Of a stretch of DNA of 64,000 nt, positions 1 to 10,000 are shown piece after piece; within the stretch, counting starts at the first letter, position 1, and every line of letters starts with the position of its first letter. The DNA is from Thermohalobaculum sp038534135. GTDB lineage: Bacteria > Pseudomonadota > Alphaproteobacteria > Rhodobacterales > Rhodobacteraceae. The notes under the pieces were generated by a model that searched no databases, was not told where the DNA came from, and saw nothing but the letters and a program-made list of their open reading frames with translations. Location of the stretch: the NCBI GenBank assembly GCA_038534135.1, contig JBCAXJ010000005.1:1-64000 (forward strand), written 5' to 3'. A program made the translations under genes and the position numbers.

Positions 1-641
1 TTGGCGCGCTGCTCGTGAGCGGCCTGACCTATTACTTCACCGAAAGCACGGGCGAGGCACCACCCGCCTACCTGTCTTTTGCGTCGACGTCGCTTTATAT
101 CTTCGCCGCGAGCTTCGTGGCTCTCTGGTGGGCCGTTCGACGCTGGCCACGCGACGCGGTCATGATCGCGGTGGTCGATACCGGGCAGACCTTCCCGAGC
201 TTCATTTACCTGATCCCCGCGATCATGCTTTTCGGCATCAACGACGTGGCCGTGATCTTCTCGATCCTGATCTACACGCTCGTGCCGGTGATCCGATACA
301 CCATCGAGGGTCTTCGCGGCGTTCCGCCAGAACTGACCGAGGCAGCCGACATGTCCGGCGCGACGCGCTGGCAGAAGCTGGTGAACGTGCAACTCCCAAT
401 CGCGCTTCCGACATTGGCCGTCGGTTTCAACCAGGCGATCATGTTTGCGTTCTTCATGGTGATCATTGCGGCCTTCATCGGAACGCAGGACCTGGGGCAG
501 GAGTTGCAACGGACCCTTGCGGGCACCGATCTGGGTAAGAATTTTGTTCTGGGCATGTGTGTCGTGCTGATGGCACTTGCCTTCGACAATATCATCACGC
601 GCTGGGCGGCGAACCGGCGCCGGGCGCTGGGGATGGAGTGA
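1..641 (+). CDS. ABC transporter permease, betaine/choline (ProW) type, 5'-truncated
   Basis: Inner-membrane permease of an ATP-driven uptake system. The reading frame is open at the left edge (first full codon at base 3), so the N-terminus is missing. The visible part has several hydrophobic segments, and the permease signature that contacts the ATPase (EAADMSGATRWQKL) lies about halfway along. The surrounding pattern (QTFPSFIYLIPA, FNQAIMFAFFMVIIAA, the GLG-like DLGQEL) is that of the ProW/OpuAB permeases for quaternary amines such as glycine betaine, choline or carnitine. Its stop overlaps the start of the next gene (TGATG), so it is translationally coupled to the DUF1989-GcvT gene. The true substrate cannot be read from the sequence. 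The ATPase and binding protein are presumably upstream, outside the window. Confidence 0.88.
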   Translation, partial: GALLVSGLTYYFTESTGEAPPAYLSFASTSLYIFAASFVALWWAVRRWPRDAVMIAVVDTGQTFPSFIYLIPAIMLFGINDVAVIFSILIYTLVPVIRYTIEGLRGVPPELTEAADMSGATRWQKLVNVQLPIALPTLAVGFNQAIMFAFFMVIIAAFIGTQDLGQELQRTLAGTDLGKNFVLGMCVVLMALAFDNIITRWAANRRRALGME

Positions 642-3010
642 TGCTGGACCTCGCGAAGTTCGAACGCCCAATGGAACTTGGCTCGGTGCTGACGCCCGGG
701 TTGCCGTTGCTGCCGCATGGCGTCGAGCGTTATCTGGTGCCGGGCGGCGGCTCGCGCGGGATCGAGATCCGCGTGGGCGACGAAATTACCGTAGTTGACC
801 GGCAAGGCCTGCAACCGGCGGAGCTGGTGTTCTTTAAGCCCGACGGACGCTCGGACGCAGCTATGATCGGCGCTGCGGGAACGGGCCCGGCGGGTGGATT
901 GCAGGCATCCCTTCTGCGAGGCGATGGATCTGCCAAACGCACTCTCAAGGCGCTGGACAAAGCCGGATTCGATATTGGCCACGCTCAGGCCGCGCGGATC
1001 TTCCCAGACGGTTCTGCCGCCGGGGACAGCGGCGACTTCCATGCGCAGGTCGACGGCCTGTTGATCGTCTGCGCCGTCGGCGACGCGATGCTGCCAGAGG
1101 CGCAAGACACACTGACGGACCTTGCGGTCTACGTCCGCCGCGCCGATCCTGGTCAGGCGAAAACCGCGCACCAGCACGATCCACTTGCCGACCCCCTGCA
1201 GGATCTCAACATTCAGCCTGGCGAGGCTCAGGCCTACGAGGTCAAGGCAGGCGAGTTCATCCAGATTTTGGATGTGCAAGGCCGGGAATGCTCGGATTTC
1301 CAGGCGCTGTCTCTGCGCGCGCTGGACGACGGACAGGAACGCGAGATCGACCCGACCACGACGCGCTCTCTGATGGGCTCGCTCTATCCGAACCCCGGTA
1401 TCTTCTCGAAATACTGGACCCAGGATCAGGAACCGCTGATCGAGATCGTTCAGGATACGTGCGGGCGCCATGACACGTTCGGACTGGCCTGCTCGGCGCG
1501 GTACTACGACGACTTGGGCTATCCCGGTCACGTCAACTGCACCGACAATATGAACCTCGATCTGGCACGCTTTGACGTGCGTCCGCGCGGGGGTTGGCCT
1601 GCGATCAACTTCTTCTTCAACACGATGCTGGACGATACGCACGCAATCGGCATGGACGATCCATGGTCCCGCCCCGGTGACTATGTCTTGTTGCGCGCAT
1701 TGACCGATCTGGTTTGCGTCTCAACCGCATGTCCTTGCGATGTCGACCCGGCCAATGGCTGGAACCCGACGGACATTCAGGTCCGCACCTATGCAGCAAA
1801 CGAAGACTTCAAACGATCCGTGGGGTTCCGCATGACCACCGACAGCCCCGTCGAACAGACGAAGGAAACCGGCTTTCACACCTGCTTCGCACGCCACACA
1901 CGCGACTTTGCCGAATACAACGGATACTGGCTGGCGAACCAGTTTCCAGCACATGGCACAATCGCGGAATACTGGGCGTGCCGCGAGAAGGCCGTGGTCA
2001 TGGACCTCTCGCCACTCAGGAAATATGAGGTAACCGGTCCGGACGCCGAAGCGCTGATGCAGATGTGTGTCACGCGCAACATCAAGAAGCTAAGCGTCGG
2101 CCAGGTTGTCTACACCGCCGTTTGTCATGAACATGGCGGCATGATCGACGACGGCACCGTCTACCGCCTGGGCGAGAACAATTTCCGTTGGATCGGCGGC
2201 AATGATCTGAGCGGCATCCACATGCGCGAGGTCGCTGAACGCGAGGGGATGCAGGCCTGGGTTCGCAATTCGACCGACCAACTGTGCAACATCGCCGTGC
2301 AGGGACCTAAATCCCGGGATATCCTGAAAGAGATCATCTGGACCGCGCCGACACAGCCAACGCTCGAGGAACTCGCGTGGTTCCGCTTTGCCGTCGGTCG
2401 GATCGGTGCGTTCGATGGTGTGCCGCTGGTCGTCTCGCGCACCGGATACTCCGGCGAACTCGGATACGAGATCTTCTGCCATCCGAAACATGCCGAGACT
2501 GTCTTCGATGCAGTCTGGGAGGCGGGGAAACCGCATGGGATGATCCCGTTCGGTCTGGCAGCACTGGATATGGTGCGGATCGAGGCGGGGCTGATCTTCG
2601 CGGGGTATGAGTTCTGTGACCAAACCGATCCGTTTGAGGCCGGAGTCGGGTTCACCGTGCCGCTAAAGACGCAGAACGATGATTTCATTGGCCGCACCGC
2701 GATCGAACGGCGCAAGGCAAACCCGCATCGGAAACTGGTTGGGCTCGAGGTTGAGGGTGGTCTCGTGCCCGCCAATGGCGATTGCATCCGCGTCGGACGC
2801 GCCCAGATCGGCGAGATTACCTCGGCCATGAAGTCGCCGTTCCTTGGCAAGACCATCGCCCTGGCGCGACTTGATGTGACCCATGCGGATGAAGGCACGC
2901 AGGTCGAGATCGGCCAACTCGATGGGATGCAGAAGCGCATTCCGGCCTCGGTTTGCCGCTTCCCGCATTTCGACCCCACCAAAGAGCGCGTGAAAGGCAA
3001 TTACGCCTGA
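641..3010 (+). CDS. DUF1989 / GcvT-like aminomethyltransferase fusion protein
   Basis: A 789-residue fusion, probably cytoplasmic. Residues about 15-75 look like an incomplete copy of the DUF1989 (urea-carboxylase-associated) fold. Residues about 188-390 hold a full DUF1989 domain with its conserved His-Asp (near residue 277) and the CPCD...NGWNPTDI segment. Residues about 420-780 form a GcvT-like domain related to the glycine cleavage T protein, DmdA and the dimethylglycine/sarcosine dehydrogenase C-termini, which move a methyl or methylene group to tetrahydrofolate. The start is set by TGATG coupling to the permease; the frame is open further upstream, but that part overlaps the permease. 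The context (betaine-type uptake, then a PhyH oxygenase) suggests demethylation of an imported methylated compound. That role is inference; the domain assignments are fairly secure. Confidence 0.85.
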   Translation: MLDLAKFERPMELGSVLTPGLPLLPHGVERYLVPGGGSRGIEIRVGDEITVVDRQGLQPAELVFFKPDGRSDAAMIGAAGTGPAGGLQASLLRGDGSAKRTLKALDKAGFDIGHAQAARIFPDGSAAGDSGDFHAQVDGLLIVCAVGDAMLPEAQDTLTDLAVYVRRADPGQAKTAHQHDPLADPLQDLNIQPGEAQAYEVKAGEFIQILDVQGRECSDFQALSLRALDDGQEREIDPTTTRSLMGSLYPNPGIFSKYWTQDQEPLIEIVQDTCGRHDTFGLACSARYYDDLGYPGHVNCTDNMNLDLARFDVRPRGGWPAINFFFNTMLDDTHAIGMDDPWSRPGDYVLLRALTDLVCVSTACPCDVDPANGWNPTDIQVRTYAANEDFKRSVGFRMTTDSPVEQTKETGFHTCFARHTRDFAEYNGYWLANQFPAHGTIAEYWACREKAVVMDLSPLRKYEVTGPDAEALMQMCVTRNIKKLSVGQVVYTAVCHEHGGMIDDGTVYRLGENNFRWIGGNDLSGIHMREVAEREGMQAWVRNSTDQLCNIAVQGPKSRDILKEIIWTAPTQPTLEELAWFRFAVGRIGAFDGVPLVVSRTGYSGELGYEIFCHPKHAETVFDAVWEAGKPHGMIPFGLAALDMVRIEAGLIFAGYEFCDQTDPFEAGVGFTVPLKTQNDDFIGRTAIERRKANPHRKLVGLEVEGGLVPANGDCIRVGRAQIGEITSAMKSPFLGKTIALARLDVTHADEGTQVEIGQLDGMQKRIPASVCRFPHFDPTKERVKGNYA

Positions 3011-3051
3011 GTTTGGCCGGGTGAGCCCATCGCGATAACGAGAGGCGTGCC

Positions 3052-3939
3052 ATGCTGGTTTCTCTGGAAATCACCCGCGAGGATGTCACGGCATTCGCTC
3101 GAGACGGCTTTCTGATCCGCGATCGCATCATCGACAAGACAACAGTCGACCGATTGCGCGACGCCATGGAGCGTAGTTTCCAGGGTGAATGCGAAACCGG
3201 TTTGATGCCGGACGAGGTCAACTGGAAGCCCGGCGATGATCCGCACGTCACCCGGCAGATCTGCAATGTCTGGAAATCCAATCGGACTCTCGCCGCGATC
3301 ATCCTGTCCGAAGCGATCGGGCGCGCAACCGCCACCCTGAATGAGTGGCCCGGAGCGCGGATCGCTCAAGACAATCTGTTGCATAAGCCCCCTGCAACCG
3401 GCGGCACGCCCGGGGGCTCGCTCGGCATGCATCAGGACAGTGCTTATGCCGGCTGGGCGGCACCACGTTTGATGTGTACGGTCTGGATCGCACTCGATGA
3501 TGTGACCCGTACAGGGGGCACGATGGAGTTCGCACGGGGATCGCACTTATGGGGCGCGTCCTCTCCCATCGAGGCGTTTCATAATCCGGAAGACTATCAG
3601 TTCGATTTCCGCCGCGCTGCCCGTGCAGCGAATGTCCCGGACCCGGATATGGTCGCCGTCGAAGTGCCCGCAGGCGGCGGTTCGATTCATCATGGCTGGC
3701 TCTGGCACGGCTCTGGCCTGAACGGGACGAGGAACCCCAGGCGCTCTGTGGTCAGCCACACGATCTCTAGCGAAGCGCGATTCACCAGCGACGTTGGATA
3801 TGTCTATTCGCGGTACAAGCGGATCGGAACCGACGCTATGGATCCCGCGTTCTTTCCGCTCCTCTGGAGCGATGGGCAAGGTCGCTCTGAGTTCATTGAC
3901 GCCTACACGCGTGCGGACAAGTCCTGGCATGCCGCTTGA
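3052..3939 (+). CDS. PhyH-family Fe(II)/2-oxoglutarate-dependent oxygenase
   Basis: A 295-residue protein of the phytanoyl-CoA dioxygenase superfamily, which also contains ectoine hydroxylase. These non-haem iron enzymes hydroxylate a substrate with 2-oxoglutarate and oxygen. The iron-binding HxD is visible at His127-Asp129 (GMHQDSAY). A distal His lies in the IHHGWLWHGSG stretch (about residues 213-219), followed by NPRRSV, which supplies an Arg for 2-oxoglutarate. It sits 41 bp after the DUF1989-GcvT gene on the same strand and is probably in the same operon, so it likely modifies the same imported compound or a product of it. The exact substrate is unknown. Confidence 0.85.
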   Translation: MLVSLEITREDVTAFARDGFLIRDRIIDKTTVDRLRDAMERSFQGECETGLMPDEVNWKPGDDPHVTRQICNVWKSNRTLAAIILSEAIGRATATLNEWPGARIAQDNLLHKPPATGGTPGGSLGMHQDSAYAGWAAPRLMCTVWIALDDVTRTGGTMEFARGSHLWGASSPIEAFHNPEDYQFDFRRAARAANVPDPDMVAVEVPAGGGSIHHGWLWHGSGLNGTRNPRRSVVSHTISSEARFTSDVGYVYSRYKRIGTDAMDPAFFPLLWSDGQGRSEFIDAYTRADKSWHAA

Positions 3940-3995
3940 GTAATGCGCCAACTCCGCAGCCCGAGCCCGGAAGGGCGAGGGTGCGGGTATGTCGT

Positions 3996-4016
3996 CTGAG
4001 CGGCGATGCCGCTCAG
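3996..4016. terminator. Perfect 9-bp inverted repeat between the convergent PhyH and rpmJ genes
   Basis: CTGAGCGGC and its exact complement GCCGCTCAG flank a 3-base loop (GAT). It lies 57 bp after the oxygenase stop and 39 bp beyond the rpmJ stop on the other strand. The genes converge, so a bidirectional terminator is reasonable, but neither strand has a clear T run. A Rho-dependent or mRNA-stabilising hairpin is equally possible. Confidence 0.4.
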
Positions 4017-4054
4017 TCCGCCTAATAGAAATCTCATGAGACGGTCGCGCAGGC

Positions 4055-4180
4055 TTAGCCCTGGCGTGCTTTGAAGCGCCGCTGCGTTTTGTTGATCACG
4101 TAGATGCGGCCCTTGCGGCGCACGACGCGGCAATCGCGGTGGCGGTTCTTGAGCGAACGCAGCGAATTTTTGACTTTCAT
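4055..4180 (-). CDS. rpmJ: Large ribosomal subunit protein bL36
   Basis: A 41-residue, strongly basic protein that begins MKVKNSLRSLKNRHRDCRVV and ends RRFKARQG, matching L36 of alphaproteobacteria. It belongs to the large ribosomal subunit. Only one Cys is present, so this is the form that lacks the zinc-binding Cys/His set (C-minus, like E. coli YkgO). In this bacterial group that form is the usual one. It stands alone, convergent with the upstream oxygenase operon. Confidence 0.93.
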   Translation of the reverse strand: MKVKNSLRSLKNRHRDCRVVRRKGRIYVINKTQRRFKARQG

Positions 4181-4307
4181 GGCATCGGTCTCCCGGCGCA
4201 CAGGCGCCTAACTTGTCCCTTCCTGGCCCGGAGAACACGCGCTCTGCCGTAGCGGAGCGCGCTCCTTATCAGCGTGTCCGAGTCTGATCAAGGCCTTCGG
4301 CGTAGTT

Positions 4308-6152
4308 TTAGCGAGGCAGATAAACCGCGACGTTTGCGACATCCCCTTGCCCAAGCCCAAGTGCACTCGCCGCCTCGCGCGAAAGCAGTGCCGTTCGGGA
4401 ACCCGAGCCGCCATCGCGCCAGATAAAGGTCACCCGCGTTGTGGCACCCGTGGCCGTGTCGGTGATCCAGCCCGTGCGCTGCTTGCGGTCGAAAGGTCCC
4501 GAGATCCAGGCGCCCGTCTTGTTGTCGCTGCCGGTATAGACCGCGGGTGTGAACCCGACCCAACGCGCATTCGCAAGCGTGGGACCCTCCGCGGCCGGGT
4601 CCACTGCGGCGATCCGTGTCTCGACCGTCGTTGCATTATCGCCTGCGCTGTCGGTTTGTGGTGCGGTCGGCGTTGTATCTGTTTCGGGTGCCAGAGGCGT
4701 CGAGGCGTTGGCTGTCTCTGACGGCGTCGGCTGCGGTGCCACCTCGCTCTGAGGGTTCACCAGCGCAAGTTGTTCACCGTCACCATCATCTTGCGTCGAA
4801 GTGGCATCTGCCTCTTCGCGCGCCGCCGATGCGGCTTCTGCAACGGACGGTGCCTCTGTCGGAACTGGCGTTGGTGCTGGCACAATCGACGACACTTCCG
4901 CCGCAGGTTCGGTTTCGACGGTTGGCTGTGTGGACGAACCGGTCGCGATCTCGGCAATCGTCGATGGTGTCCCATTCTCAGTGGGCGACGGCAATGCGAT
5001 GCCCGGTGTCACTTCTTGAGGCTGTTGAATCGAAAGGGCTGTCGATGTCTCGGCTTCCTTGACGGCTTCGGAAACGGTTCTTGAAGCCTCGACGCTTTCA
5101 TCGACGACAGGTGCCGTCTCGACGACCGGAGATGCCTCTGCCGTGACTGTGGCGACTGCACTTTCATCCGGGGTTTCGGATGCAGGGCTTTCAGACTCAA
5201 CCTGCGGCGCTTCAGGCTTTTCTGGCGCTGTTACAATCACTGGGGTCTGCGTCTTGGGTGTCGCCGCGGCGAGCGAGGCGCCCGCGGACGATCCAGTCGA
5301 CGGCGCGGCAGAGATGCTCGGCGTCGCGATCTCTTGTTGTGCGGGGCGGGTTGGGACCGTGATCTCTGTCCCCGTCGAGGGCTGCGAAGACGCGCCCCTA
5401 TCGGCTCGCGGCGCCTGTCGCGCGCGTTCTTGGCGTAGTACGAGATCTGCGTCGAGTCCCTCGGAACGTACCGGTTCCGGCGTGATTGCTGCGATCTGTA
5501 CGTCATCGGCTTGCACTGGTGATGCTGGAACGGTGATTGCAGGCGCTTCAATCTCGGGCGTTGGCGCGACAGCAATCGCAGGCACTTCCACCGGTTCTGA
5601 CGTGACAGGAGAGAGCTCGACCGCTACAGGCTCTTCTTCAATAGGTGACGTTCGCAAGGCTTCCACTGTGGCCTGCGCTACCGCCACTGCCTGCTCGCTG
5701 CGTGCTGGTGTCGGCTCGGGCGTCGGTGACGGTGCAGGCACAGGACCAGCCTGAGCGATCGCGCACCCGTCAGCACAGGCCAACCCGTCAAGCCAGGCGA
5801 GCGCTGCCTGCGCCACCGAGCCTGCTGCATCGCCGCCCTGAGCGTAGTTGAGGCCGGTTTGCTCTGCGAGCACGCGCCCGTCTGATCCGATAATCCTCAC
5901 ATCGAATGCACCATCGCCCCGCGCGGTCGCTTCCATGCGTGCGTCGGTTTCATCGCCGTAGAAATAGATCTCTGCCGCGCGTTGCAGACCATTGCGGACG
6001 GCAGCTTGGTCCTCCCCGGCAACTCTCACGAAATCGATGTTCCAGCGTTCACCCGGGAAATCGGCCGCCGCCACCGTTGCCGAAACAAGAACGGCGAGTG
6101 TCGTACCAAGGCTTACCCGGCGAAACCGCCGGGGATCTGGGGAGCGGACCAT
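4308..6152 (-). CDS. Secreted/periplasmic low-complexity protein with small N- and C-terminal domains
   Basis: A 614-residue protein I cannot assign to a named family. Residues 1-30 form a basic then hydrophobic signal peptide ending near VAAADF. Residues about 31-130 form a small folded region with a pair of Cys (ACADGC). Residues about 140-515 are a Pro/Ala/Thr/Ser/Glu/Val-rich linker with many VxAPxP- and SEP-like units. Residues about 520-614 form a folded end (ARWVGFTPAVYTGSDN to the final VAVYLPR) whose last 30 residues (LSREAASALGLGQGD) resemble the end of a double-psi beta-barrel of the RlpA kind; that likeness is tentative. A surface or cell-wall role is inferred. It is a single gene downstream of the rplT terminator. 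Confidence 0.6.
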   Translation of the reverse strand: MVRSPDPRRFRRVSLGTTLAVLVSATVAAADFPGERWNIDFVRVAGEDQAAVRNGLQRAAEIYFYGDETDARMEATARGDGAFDVRIIGSDGRVLAEQTGLNYAQGGDAAGSVAQAALAWLDGLACADGCAIAQAGPVPAPSPTPEPTPARSEQAVAVAQATVEALRTSPIEEEPVAVELSPVTSEPVEVPAIAVAPTPEIEAPAITVPASPVQADDVQIAAITPEPVRSEGLDADLVLRQERARQAPRADRGASSQPSTGTEITVPTRPAQQEIATPSISAAPSTGSSAGASLAAATPKTQTPVIVTAPEKPEAPQVESESPASETPDESAVATVTAEASPVVETAPVVDESVEASRTVSEAVKEAETSTALSIQQPQEVTPGIALPSPTENGTPSTIAEIATGSSTQPTVETEPAAEVSSIVPAPTPVPTEAPSVAEAASAAREEADATSTQDDGDGEQLALVNPQSEVAPQPTPSETANASTPLAPETDTTPTAPQTDSAGDNATTVETRIAAVDPAAEGPTLANARWVGFTPAVYTGSDNKTGAWISGPFDRKQRTGWITDTATGATTRVTFIWRDGGSGSRTALLSREAASALGLGQGDVANVAVYLPR

Positions 6153-6203
6153 CTCGGTCTCCTCGTTCTGCTGCTCGCCGCGATGACGATATCTACGTCA
6201 CAT

Positions 6204-6270
6204 TCTTGGACGCTACTTTCCTTAAAATATATCTATGCCCTGACTTGCGAGCCGATTCAATTTTCTTCCG
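6204..6270 (-). promoter_or_regulatory. AT-rich putative promoter for the secreted low-complexity protein
   Basis: This AT-rich patch lies about 50-120 bp upstream of the 614-residue gene and contrasts with the GC-rich surroundings. Read on the minus strand it has TTGAAT, and 18-19 bases later overlapping ATAGAT/TAGATA and TATATT boxes. The spacing and composition fit a sigma-70-like promoter, but the exact -10 cannot be chosen by eye. Confidence 0.3.
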
Positions 6271-6289
6271 GCGCGGGAAACGACGCCTG

Positions 6290-6325
6290 GCAACAAAAGA
6301 AAACCCCCGGCTTTCACCGGGGGTT
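6290..6325 (-). terminator. Rho-independent terminator after rplT
   Basis: On the minus strand AACCCCCGG and CCGGGGGTT form a 9-bp stem around a 6-base loop (6302-6325). A T-rich tract (TTCTTTTGTT) follows at once. It lies 25 bp after the rplT stop, exactly where the rpmI-rplT transcript should end. Confidence 0.85.
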
Positions 6326-6350
6326 CGAAGCGTTTGCCGTGTTTAGCGGC

Positions 6351-6713
6351 TCAGGCGAGGGCTGCTTTCGCCTTGTCGACGATATTTCCGAAGGCTTCCG
6401 GTTCGTGAACCGCGAGATCTGCCAGAACCTTCCGATCCACCTCGATCTCTGCCAAAGCGAGACCGTTGATGAAGCGCGAATAGGTCAGCGTGTCATCATG
6501 TGCACGAACAGCCGCATTGATGCGCTGGATCCAGAGCGCGCGAAAGTTGCGCTTGCGCCGCTTGCGATCCCGCGTTGCATACTCCAACGCCTTGTCGACT
6601 GCCTGTGTCGCTGTCCGGAAATTCCGTGATCGGGCGCCGTAGTAACCCTTTGCGGACTTGAGAACGTCTTTGTGACGCTGACGGGAGGCTGGTCCACCTT
6701 TTACTCGGGGCAT
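6351..6713 (-). CDS. rplT: Large ribosomal subunit protein bL20
   Basis: A 120-residue basic protein starting MPRVKGGPASRQRHKDVLK, with the L20 pattern AKGYYGARSRNFRTA and the helical segment LWIQRINAAVR. It is needed for early 50S assembly. It follows rpmI by 12 bp on the minus strand, and a hairpin with a T tract closes the transcript. In many bacteria infC precedes rpmI-rplT; here it is not adjacent. Confidence 0.97.
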   Translation of the reverse strand: MPRVKGGPASRQRHKDVLKSAKGYYGARSRNFRTATQAVDKALEYATRDRKRRKRNFRALWIQRINAAVRAHDDTLTYSRFINGLALAEIEVDRKVLADLAVHEPEAFGNIVDKAKAALA

Positions 6714-6725
6714 GACTGATCCTCC

Positions 6726-6923
6726 TTACGCGTAGGGCAGAAATTGCTTGACGGTTTTCTCGTCAGGCGCAGACATCACGGTTGTACCGCGGGCATTGCG
6801 GATGAACTTCCGCGAACGCTTAATCATACCATGGCGCTTACCGGCCTGTGCGACCTTGACGCGCCCGGAGGCGGTGACCTTGAAGCGCTTCTTCGCGCCT
6901 GACTTGGTCTTCATCTTGGGCAT
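6726..6923 (-). CDS. rpmI: Large ribosomal subunit protein bL35
   Basis: A 65-residue protein beginning MPKMKTKSGAKKRFKVTASG, the conserved L35 N-terminus. The frame is open 22 codons further upstream, but that part is not conserved, and an AGGAGAT Shine-Dalgarno sits just before the chosen ATG. It is the first gene of the rpmI-rplT operon, with its own promoter candidate about 80-105 bp upstream and no infC next to it. Confidence 0.96.
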   Translation of the reverse strand: MPKMKTKSGAKKRFKVTASGRVKVAQAGKRHGMIKRSRKFIRNARGTTVMSAPDEKTVKQFLPYA

Positions 6924-7000
6924 TTCGATCTCCTGATTTCGAGCTCGTATCACAGGCGACTCGGCAGCCCGTACCGGCCGGTCACCCAAACGAAGCGCGC

Positions 7001-7029
7001 CTTATAGGGGCATGATCCTGTCGTTGCAA
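7001..7029 (-). promoter_or_regulatory. Putative sigma-70 promoter of rpmI-rplT
   Basis: On the minus strand TTGCAA (7029-7024) and TATAAG (7006-7001) are separated by exactly 17 bases. The -10 matches the consensus at five of six positions. The site is in the gap between the RND pump gene and rpmI, 77 bp upstream of the rpmI start, which leaves room for a short leader. Confidence 0.6.
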
Positions 7030-7043
7030 CAATGACGTCGGAG

Positions 7044-10000
7044 TTATTCAGCGGGAACCGGGACCGTCGCGTCAGGGGGCTGTTCCAGGTCTTCTGGTGC
7101 TGCATAGTCGCGATCGGGATTGATCAATGATTTGATATCCTCCAGCACAAGATAAAGCGCCGGGATCAGGAACAGCACCACGAGCGTCGCGAAGACAATG
7201 CCGTATCCCAAAGAAATTGCCATCGGGATCAGGAACTGAGCCTGCCGCGATGTTTCGAAGATCATCGGCGCCAGCCCGCAGAAAGTCGTGATCGTGGTCA
7301 GCAGAATCGGCCGGAAACGTCGCACGCCCGCTCCACAAATCGCATCGTAGGCGCCCACCCCCTCCAGTCGCCGCTTGTTCGCGTAGTCGATCATAACGAT
7401 CCCGGCATTGATCAGCACGCCCGACAGGGCAACAATTCCGAAGATCGAGATCAACGAAAGCGCGTACCCCATGATCAGGTGACCGAGTCCTGCACCAACG
7501 AAGCCGAACGGGATGGTCAGACAGATGATGATCGGCTGGAAGTAGGATTTGAAGGGCACGGCCAGCAAACCGTAGATTATGATCAGGCTGACGGCCGAGT
7601 AATAGATCAGGTCCTTCATCGCATCCCGGCGGGTCGCCTGGCGTCCCTCCAGTGAATAGCTCAGTCCAGGGTAGTCTTCGCTCAATTGCGGTAGCAAATC
7701 AGCTTGGGCCGCAGCGATCACCTGCGTCGTCTCCTTGCGGGGTTCGACATTCGCGGTGACCGAAACAACCCGCTGGTTTTCTTCCCGGGTGATCGTCGCA
7801 TCAGCGCGACTGTTCACGACATTTGCAACTTCGAAGAGCGGGACATGGCCGCCATCCGGCGTGCGCACCAGCAGTGTCTCGATGTCTGCTTCGGAGCGGC
7901 GCTCGCTCTCGGGTCTGAGCACGCGAACCGTGATCTCGTTCCGACCGTCCTGCTGGCGGAGAACTTCGGCCCCGTAGAATGCGGCGCGAACCTGAGACGC
8001 CACTTCGGCCGAGCTCAGCCCGAGCGCCCGGCCCGCCTCGCTCAATGTGAACTCGAGTTGCTCCTTGCCCGGTGAGAAGCCATCGCGGGTATCGCGAACG
8101 GGGCCAAACTGCGCGAGATCCGAGGAAAGCCGCGCCGCCGCCTTTGCCAGCGTATCGGTATCTGGGTGCGAGAGGCGGATTTCGAGGCTACTGCCGCCTG
8201 GCCCGCCCCAGGACGACTCGAATTGCAGCGATCGCGCCGAGGGCAGCACGCCGGTGGCCTCGCGCCATTCCGAAACGAACTCGCGCGTCTCCAGCGGGCG
8301 CACGTCCGGGGGTGTCAGATGCACATGGACTCTGACGCTTGTACCATCAACGTGGGCATCGACGCCCAGGCTCAAGTCATCCCCACCGTTCTCACGAACA
8401 ACACGTAGTGCCGAGGCGACCACCGCGTCGCGGGCCGCCAGCGTGATTTCCGTGGGCGTGCCAACCGGCATGGTGATCGACGCCTTCGCGTAATCGCGTG
8501 GTACTGGCGGAAACAGCCCAAAGCCCATGCGTCCGCTCATGACATACGCAAGCGCGATCGCGAAAATCGCGAAACAGATTGCCACGGTCACGTAGCGCCC
8601 GTGGGCCGCAAACCGCATCAAGGGACCATAGAGCGTGTGTGTCACCCAATCGAGTCCGCCTGCAAATGCCCGCTGAACGGGTCCGAAGATTTTTCGTTCG
8701 ATCATCGACAGAGCAACCGCAATCCATGAGATCGGTGGATACAGGCGGACCTTCTTGCGCTCGTCATGGGCCAGGTGGGCGGGCAGCACGAACAGCGCTT
8801 CAATCCAGCTCATGATGAAGGCAAGCGAAACGACAACCGGGATCGCGAAGAACAGTTTGCCCAGCCACCCACCGGTCAAGGCCAGCGGGATGAAGGCCAC
8901 GATGTTGGTCAGAATGGAGAACGTCAGAGGGACCGCGATATCCTGAGCCCCGCGGATCGCCGCCTCGAGATACGGCATGCCCTTTTGCCGGTAGTCGTAG
9001 ATGTTCTCACCCACCACGATCGCGTCGTCGACCACGAGGCCCAGCGCCACGATGAACGCGAACATCGAGACCAGATTGATCGTCATGCCGGTCGAGGGCA
9101 GCACCAGCATCGCGCCCATGAATGCCGTCGGAATCCCCACGGCGACCCAGAACGCCAGACGGACATTCAGGAACAGGCTGAGCAACAGCAGAACCAGCGA
9201 GAGCCCGACGAAACCGTTGGTGAGCAAAAGTTCTTTGCGGCCTTTGAAGTACTCCGAGCGGTCATTGAGCACAATGACGTCCAACGCTGCGGGAAGGGTT
9301 CTCATCGCGTCCGGCAAGGCGGCACGAACGGCCTCAGAAACGCCGATCGGTGTCTCGCGCCCCGCACGATAGACCTTGAGCTCCCGCGCAGGATATCCGT
9401 TGAAGATGAATGATTTCGCGGAATCACCGAAACTGCGCGAGATCGTTCCGATATCCCCCAGCCGCAGCACCGTGCCGCGTGGATCCGACAGGATCGGGAT
9501 CTTCGCAAACTCGGCGAGTTCCTCGCGCCGGTCTGCCATTCTCAGCAGCAGATCACCGCCGTCCGTCTCTATGGTTCCACCCGACCGGTCCAATGCCGTC
9601 TGTCGTACGGTTTCCGCAATCTCGCCGAGGGTCAGGTCGTAGGAGCGCAGGAGCGACTCCGAAATCTCGATGCGGATCTCCAGATCGCGTTCGTTCTGAA
9701 TGTCGACACGACTGATCCCATCGGATCTCAGCAGTGCCGTGCGCAAGTGCTCGGCCGCCATCCGCATCGACATGTCGTCGGTGTCGCCATAGAGCATGAC
9801 ATCGACCACCGGCCGACGCCGGATCGACAGCGCGACCGAAGGCTCTTCTGCGTCCTCGGGAAATGTCGTGATGCCATCGATTGCCGATTGAATATCGTTG
9901 AAAGTGGCCTGGACGTCCTTGTCGATACCGAGCTCAAGGCTCAGTGACCCAGATCCCTCCGAGGCTGTTCCCGTTACCTTCTCGATGTTGTCCAGGGCCG

